64,000 nucleotides of DNA from Malurus cyaneus samueli. Lineage: Eukaryota > Chordata > Aves > Passeriformes > Maluridae. The position numbers and the translations under genes were made by a program. Below the pieces are notes generated by a model. It made no database searches and was not told where the DNA came from. It worked only from the letters and a program-made list of their open reading frames with translations. Shown here one piece after another: positions 61,201-64,000 of this stretch (position 1 is its first letter; each line of letters starts with the position of its first letter). The stretch is taken from the NCBI GenBank assembly GCA_009741485.1, contig CM019236.1, forward strand, positions 67,357,402 to 67,421,401. The letters are read 5' to 3'.

Positions 61201-62919
61201 AAAAACATTTTCAAATCATCTTCTCTAAGGTATTGGCTACATTTTTTAATATTTTAAATTACAAGGAAAGTACCATAACAAACAGGGTAAGAGAGTGGCA
61301 GAGCTCTTCCACAGCTCAGCGCACTAAGAATTGACACAGTATGTTTAAAAACCCTTAAACAATGAGTGCCATAGGATTCCTTTTCCTTACCACTGGGCCT
61401 TCTTGAAGTGCTTGGCTGAAGCAGGTTTGGACAATCTCTTGTCTCCCAGGAGGCTCTCCAATTGCCTTCTCCTCTGGTCCCTGTCCCCCTTGTGCATTTG
61501 AGGACAAAATCTGTCTCTGTAAACTGGAAAGTTTCCACAACAAGACGTTTTAATCAAAATTACATTTATCAAGTGCACTACATGCTTTTAAAGGATAATC
61601 AATCAATATGGCAGATAACACACTGGGTCTCTTCAGAAATACCATGTCATGTCTTACATAATCAACTGTGATCTCAAGTACAGTTCTTGAATTTAAGGTT
61701 TCCATATGCCTGGTTAAATTCTGACATGAATTAGAAAGCAGACTAGTCAGAAATTGAATCAACTATTGTTCTGCATCAGTCAAGAAAACAGATATATCAA
61801 AAGCCTGGCATGGCAAAGTAGGCAACTGATGAGAAAACTGAGCCAAAACAACAGCATAAAGGAGACAGAAGCAAAGAAAAAAAATCCAAGGAAGAATCTT
61901 AAAAGATTGTCTGAATACGAGGTCATGAAACCCAAAGCTCACTTAAAATTGCCAAAGGCTGACAAAAGTTTTTTCTAACACAAGTGAAGTTTTAAGCATC
62001 TTACTAAAAAGATCTCCACAACGGTGAATCTTCAGGCCAAAAACTTCCTTTCTTGTAGGAAAACCGAGAAAGTTGGAAAAAAAGGAAAGCCAAGTTTTTT
62101 CTCCACTACTGACTTACTACTTGTGTGAGTCAACATAAACACCCGTGTATAGGACTCATACAGTCCTGGGTTGAAAGAGATGTCAGTTGTATTCTGTTAC
62201 TACAGACACAGCAGATTGTGCTGCACAGGAAATGTATCCCAATAAACTTTATCTGATCTCACATATTTCAATTTTTTTTTCCCAATTTAAGCTTTCTACA
62301 ATCATCCAAGAGATCAAAACAATGATTAAACACTACAAATGATATACAAATTTTTGACAGGAATTTTAGAGATTCTTCTGGCTCACTGAAGTGTAAAATG
62401 ATGTTTTCACAATGATTAAGTATATGTAGAAAAGCTCTCTTTCCAAAACCTGCCAGATATGTTTTCCTACACTCACCCCAACCACAACCTGGAGGCTGGA
62501 CCCTATCATAAGTATGATTTTCAGCATTTTTGCTTTGGCAAATCTGCATCAGATCAGGTATTTTCTGTACCATTAGCAATAACTTTGGTTACCGATACAG
62601 ACCTATTATTAATGGACTGTGGGGTTCGGAACCTTTGATCTGGTTTGAAAAATTGCGCTATTTGGCAATGTGTGGTTTGGTTTGGCAAATTGTGGTTTTC
62701 TGCTGACTGAAAATTGTAGAGAATGTAAACTATAAGTTGTACTCAAACTGTCTACTGACATTTTATAATGGCTTTAAAGGGAACTTACACAGCTTTTTCT
62801 CTTTCATGTGCATTTTCTGACTCTCTGAAGTCTTTCTTCATATTTTCTAATACAGCAAGGGCTTCCATCCTGTCGCCTTTGTCTGAAGTCAAAGCATCTT
62901 CAAGTTCTCGAAATCTTAA
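37926..62919 (-). CDS. CCDC171: CCDC171-like coiled-coil gene, 3' two-thirds, with novel repeat tail
   Basis: Thirteen core minus-strand exons between 62919 and 40741 match vertebrate CCDC171 in order. Diagnostic segments are LRFRELEDAL, LVKQPEGALEG, HENVEALI, MRDLQQNQEEAFEKM, LFPLYSRLCA, AVLAANRFRLL, ALDWLTSSNL, DSLVQRLACGL, RRLHTAEGECR, EELHNALQREHEA, LRRRDRLLEHQ, DKEVLINDMRVVEAT and LPVLQLEVFPEEAF. Splice phases fit at almost every junction. CCDC171 is a long, poorly characterised coiled-coil protein. The first exons lie beyond the window, and the usual central segment between 62789 and 55914 was not found. The C-terminal tail is replaced by two tandem-repeat exons. Exons at 54037 and 52359 carry frameshifts. 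A possible ATTAAA polyadenylation signal lies at 37802-37807. Confidence 0.85.
40224..40377. repeat. GAAA / GGAAGGAAGGCGC microsatellite
   Basis: Repeated ggaaggaaggcgcg units (about four) followed by a pure gaaa run, in the intron between the two repeat exons. Homologous in position to 25440-25745 but different in length and internal unit. Confidence 0.85.
40741..41737 (-). CDS. CCDC171: CCDC171-like exon with about 18 tandem 17-residue repeats
   Basis: The acceptor tttttatttaaag ends at 41738 and the donor gatg|gtaagt follows 40741. The 997-bp exon is fully open. It begins AVLTSFVNIYHLIAFTIEA, which aligns with the vertebrate CCDC171 segment around SFMDVYQLASTRI. From LTRRP onward it becomes 51-bp tandem units. 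Early units are of type APHVHATDGRVSPQAVS, middle units TPREDSFQPRFSTYTVG and late units TPREDSVQLRFAPQAVS. The phase is 0 in and 1 out, matching both neighbours. The tail is predicted to be disordered and rich in Pro, Arg/Glu, Ser/Thr and Tyr. No known domain. Confidence 0.85.
41738..44685. other. CCDC171-like intron
   Basis: No supported gene. Contains a purine-rich ggaaagg/gagaga tract at about 42985-43107. Otherwise ordinary AT-rich intronic sequence. Confidence 0.6.
44686..44805 (-). CDS. CCDC171: CCDC171-like exon (LQLP segment)
   Basis: Acceptor ttttttccctttag and donor tttcag|gttagt; 120 bp, phase 0 to 0. It reads LREEILSSNAAATNLQLPVL, then QLEVFPEEAFRGRPEAVAFQ. This parallels the vertebrate stretch RDQISLSWSAASRND...LQLPKLHLETFAMEG. 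It leads directly in frame into the repeat exon. Confidence 0.85.
46023..46077 (-). CDS. CCDC171: CCDC171-like small coiled-coil exon
   Basis: The acceptor ttttataacag and the donor gcg|gtaaga bound 55 bp reading DKEVLINDMRVVEATMNA, corresponding to DKECVANHMRAVENTLHKV in the vertebrate protein. Phases (2 in, 0 out) agree with both neighbours. Confidence 0.85.
47682..47827 (-). CDS. CCDC171: CCDC171-like coiled-coil exon (LRRRDRLLEHQ)
   Basis: Acceptor gtctgctggcag and donor gcaaa|gtgagc. It reads STSQDTEELRRRDRLLEHQK, then HMEEDRQRLQANVQ and RALQGAAK. This parallels EAKMELRRKDQSLRQL...LEQDKRRLEENIHDAE. Heptad-like Leu/Arg/Glu coiled coil. Confidence 0.85.
48367..48468 (-). CDS. CCDC171: CCDC171-like coiled-coil exon (EELHNALQRE)
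   Basis: The acceptor tttctctctccag precedes RMTSQENVHEELHNALQREH, then EARLLLQETRKS. The vertebrate counterpart is [20 protein letters not shown]. The donor used (cagtg|gttaag) is weak but keeps phase 0, and about 25 residues found in the vertebrate protein after this point are not seen before the next exon. Confidence 0.75.
49725..49904 (-). CDS. CCDC171: CCDC171-like coiled-coil exon (RRLHTAEGE)
   Basis: Acceptor gtttgctgacag and donor cagcat|gtaagt; 180 bp, phase 0 to 0. It reads RIIAILQQRVFELSRRLHTA, then ECRTLNLQLSEFKWTFNEMK. The vertebrate counterpart is [20 protein letters not shown]...EFKRSVNEMKKE. Confidence 0.88.
50526..50752 (-). CDS. CCDC171: CCDC171-like exon (DPNS...DSLVQRLA)
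   Basis: Acceptor tgttttcttaaag and donor cacg|gtaggc. It reads DPNSWLSGHSLVSAARNSFA, then RLMDSLTTMMETV and ERDSLVQRLACGL. This is very close to the vertebrate [20 protein letters not shown] and EKDSLVQRLAHGL. One of the best-conserved exons. Confidence 0.9.
51583..51699 (-). CDS. CCDC171: CCDC171-like exon (ALDWLTSSNL)
   Basis: Acceptor ctctttcacag and donor gaccag|gtaatt; 117 bp. It reads FEEEGVDCIEALDWLTSSNL, then YTAVIESISELQEVLN. The vertebrate counterpart is QLRCLQALSWLTSSDLLAA...MAELQDVIG. Phases match both neighbours. Confidence 0.9.
52197..52305. repeat. (TAA)n microsatellite
   Basis: More than 30 consecutive aat/aac-type triplets in a CCDC171 intron. Non-coding. Confidence 0.95.
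52359..52855 (-). CDS. CCDC171: CCDC171-like large exon, frame-broken
   Basis: Acceptor tctttaacag and donor gtcac|gtaagt. In order it encodes QKLQDLEKSCEKL, LLQHCSTAAGALFPLYSRL, SEPKLRSILQTLP and RSVVAVLAANRFRLLARYS, plus CSLFVWTSSSRASIGIQVC. The vertebrate anchors are [20 protein letters not shown] and GVIAVLAANRLKILGQSC. At least two frame changes are needed, one near ENMI (about 52760-52790) and one near the gtaact at 52633. Either indel errors or real disabling mutations. A cryptic donor at 52634 might be an alternative. Confidence 0.75.
54037..54224 (-). CDS. CCDC171: CCDC171-like exon (MRDLQQNQEEAFEKM), one frameshift
   Basis: Acceptor gcttgtcacacag and donor cacag|gtgtgg. It starts IAHLEH and, after a one-base deficit around 54204-54209, continues TDTMRDLQQNQEEAFEKMSE and QLKTQEHCWHKEKKFLEQQY. 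The vertebrate protein reads [20 protein letters not shown]...QESCWHRQKKELELQY. The missing base falls in a tttt run. Confidence 0.8.
55526..55642 (+). CDS. Candidate plus-strand coiled-coil exon, unidentified
   Basis: Two adjacent ATGs open a 39-codon frame (MMDNAIESAQSELERLQHTQ, then KQHQTEHGQAIIK) ending exactly at an aag|gtatga donor. An in-frame stop lies just upstream, so it would be a first coding exon or an inserted fragment. It runs opposite to CCDC171, inside its intron. Helical and Gln-rich; no downstream partner was found. Could be chance. Confidence 0.3.
55757..55914 (-). CDS. CCDC171: CCDC171-like exon (KQPEGALEG...HENVEALI)
   Basis: Acceptor tttttttttcggag and donor gagaag|gtgagt; 158 bp. 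It reads YHLLVIQRMADGRVLVKQPE, then LPWTEFCALLHENVEALIVS and FHKANEK. The vertebrate counterpart is YQHLVAGCVLIKQPEG...SELCAVLQENVDALI...NRANEK. Joins in phase to the exon at 54224. Confidence 0.9.
57679..57829 (-). CDS. Candidate exon inside the tandem duplication (GTKQKILAY)
   Basis: Acceptor tttgcatagcag and donor gaag|gtaagt. The open frame begins QGTKQKILAYTGKSVLSLGG and ends LSPNLEYIE in phase 1, which fits the CCDC171 exon at 55914 (needs two bases). It does not match the usual CCDC171 sequence. A damaged duplicate lies at about 60590-60740. It could be a lineage-specific exon or chance. Confidence 0.3.
58471..58604 (-). CDS. Candidate exon inside the tandem duplication (FTETDFASMHK / GTKQIVQTCF)
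   Basis: Acceptor gaaactttccag and donor cagtg|gtaagg. More than one frame is open across the 134 bp. One (GEAIGEPPLGTKQIVQTCFS) ends in phase 0 and joins the exon at 57829. Another (FTETDFASMHKGDKGPEE) faintly resembles a vertebrate CCDC171 segment with HKDKDKPP. Frame undecided. The duplicate is at 61391-61523. Confidence 0.35.
58927..61627. repeat. Tandem duplication inside CCDC171, right copy
   Basis: Direct-repeat partner of 56115-58713. Longer by about 100 bp through many short insertions, concentrated at 59170-59690 and 59990-60790. Candidate exons are repeated here with altered frames. Confidence 0.85.
61391..61523 (-). CDS. Duplicate of the candidate exon at 58471-58604
   Basis: Same acceptor (gaaactttccag) and donor (cagtg|gtaagg) as the left copy, but the interior has small indels that change the frame. 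Listed because it is the 5' member of the pair and could be the exon actually used. Confidence 0.3.
62789..62919 (-). CDS. CCDC171: CCDC171-like coiled-coil exon (LRFRELEDAL)
   Basis: Acceptor tatcacttggtag and donor agctgt|gtaagt; 131 bp. It reads LRFRELEDALTSDKGDRMEA, then LAVLENMKKDFRESENAHER. The vertebrate counterpart is [20 protein letters not shown]...EIIKNEFKEVESAYER. The most 5' secure exon in the window. Confidence 0.88.
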
Positions 62920-63381
62920 CTACCAAGTGATAAGAAAGCAGTTAATGGAAGTTAGGAAGAACTATCATGATCTTTAATGCTGTACACTGTTCTGTTCTGC
63001 TCTTTACAAGTAAATATATTCTATTAATTCTATATGGAATTAGAAAGCATTGAACACAGGTAAAAATGTATTAACACATAGAATTCACAATAAAGAGAAA
63101 TAGATAGGCAGACCAAAAGCACTTTTAACTCTCCTTTTATCGTGTTCGGATTTTCCTGTTTTCAATTATTTATAATACTGAGGTTTTCTAGGGAAAATCT
63201 GTTTTTTTAAATAGACTTTTTAAAGTGAAAATAGTGGGTATACCAGTAAAGCTACACTCCACCAAGAAAAGAAAAGCAACCGTAGGGTGGAGCATGTTCA
63301 TCTGTACACTAACATAGGAAGAAAAACCTTTTTCCAGTTTCTTCACTATAATGATAAATCTGCTAACTTTAAGGAATTTAC

Positions 63382-63435
63382 CATCCCCAGCAGTTCCTTT
63401 GCATTTATAGAGAGGGAATCAGAAGCTAAATCATC
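63382..63435 (-). CDS. Possible upstream CCDC171 exon (weak)
   Basis: A 54-bp open stretch (DDLASDSLSINAKELLGM) with an aataagcag acceptor and an atg|gtaaat donor. Phase 0 on both sides, which would fit the exon at 62919. Residue similarity to CCDC171 is not convincing. Confidence 0.2.
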
Positions 63436-64000
63436 CTGCTTATTAATCATCAACCTTCAGAAACACTAGGTTTTGCCTGTACTGTGAGAAGTTGTAAAAT
63501 AACTGACTGAAGAAACAGCAAATCCTCTGTTTGTTCTCAGGAAAAAAAAAAAAAGTAAATGCGGAGGTGAAAGAATTTCTTTTCATTCTCACTTAGTTTT
63601 CAAAATGTCCGGTGTAAGTTAGTGGAGTAAAGATCATCAGGCAATCATCATATACCATTTTTCAACAACTGTTTTTTGAATAAACCCAGAGCAAATGAGC
63701 ACTGGAACCAATACCCTCCTGTGTGTTGCAGTTCAATAATGCAAGAATTTAAAACAATTTAGTATACATGTTACATTTTTTGAATAATCAAACTTGACTG
63801 GTGACTGCAGATATCATAGCTTTGAAGTTGAAATGTACACTGAATAATTCTATTCGGAACTGCAGTCTCAGGAGGCATTAATCTATCACTCCCAGACAAG
63901 TTGGATGTATGCTTTGTATCTCCAGGATTATCCTGTAAGTGCCCATTGCAAAGATGCAGGGCAGGATGTTTTAACAGTAGTACACAGTTTAACTGTTGTG

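Noticed and set aside
61754..61978. Lys-rich plus-strand frame
   Set aside because: No splice support, no recognisable similarity and low-complexity lysine runs from an a-rich intron.

Overview
This is a eukaryotic, almost certainly passerine-bird, genomic window. It has spliced genes with canonical GT/AG junctions, long AT-rich introns, bird-type solo LTR sequence, two copies of the Topors-like RING-finger family known to be expanded in songbirds, and a long stretch of CCDC171, a coiled-coil gene at human 9p22, a segment broadly syntenic to the avian Z. No bacterial operon, CRISPR array or tRNA/rRNA gene was seen.

Layout. (1) 1-16.7 kb: a tandem segmental duplication. Unit A (about 740-7350) and unit B (about 9840-16675) each hold, in order, the last exons of an unrecognised plus-strand gene family, an AT-rich tail, a GC-rich island, and an antisense, frame-broken Topors-like gene. 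(2) 16.7-21.1 kb: the fullest member of the same plus-strand family, with two homologous proline/serine/tyrosine-rich exons, an acidic exon and further phase-compatible exons. (3) 21.3-22.5 kb: a solo LTR with a perfect 5-bp target-site duplication. (4) 22.6-27.06 kb: an indel-rich partial copy of the last exons of a minus-strand CCDC171-like gene, ending at a 25-N assembly gap (27059-27083). (5) 27.08-41.75 kb: a second copy of 17.3-26.7 kb. It keeps about 6 kb that the first copy lacks (30.9-36.97 kb) and lacks about 0.95 kb of the LTR region that the first copy has. The two sides of the gap therefore look like overlapping haplotypes or paralogues placed in series. (6) 37.9-62.9 kb: CCDC171 on the minus strand. 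Thirteen core exons were placed by residue similarity to the vertebrate protein and by matching splice phases.

The most interesting feature is the 3' end of this CCDC171-like gene. Where the vertebrate protein has a short ordinary C-terminal tail, this gene has a 997-bp exon made of about 18 tandem 17-residue repeats. That exon splices in phase into a 1250-bp terminal exon of about eleven 34-residue (2 x 17) repeats. Repeat number differs between the two copies in the window. I know of no description of such a tail on CCDC171.

Limits: many blocks carry single-base indels typical of unpolished long reads, so frameshifts cannot be firmly read as pseudogenisation. CCDC171 homology was judged from memory of the protein family, without a search. 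The plus-strand family is unidentified.
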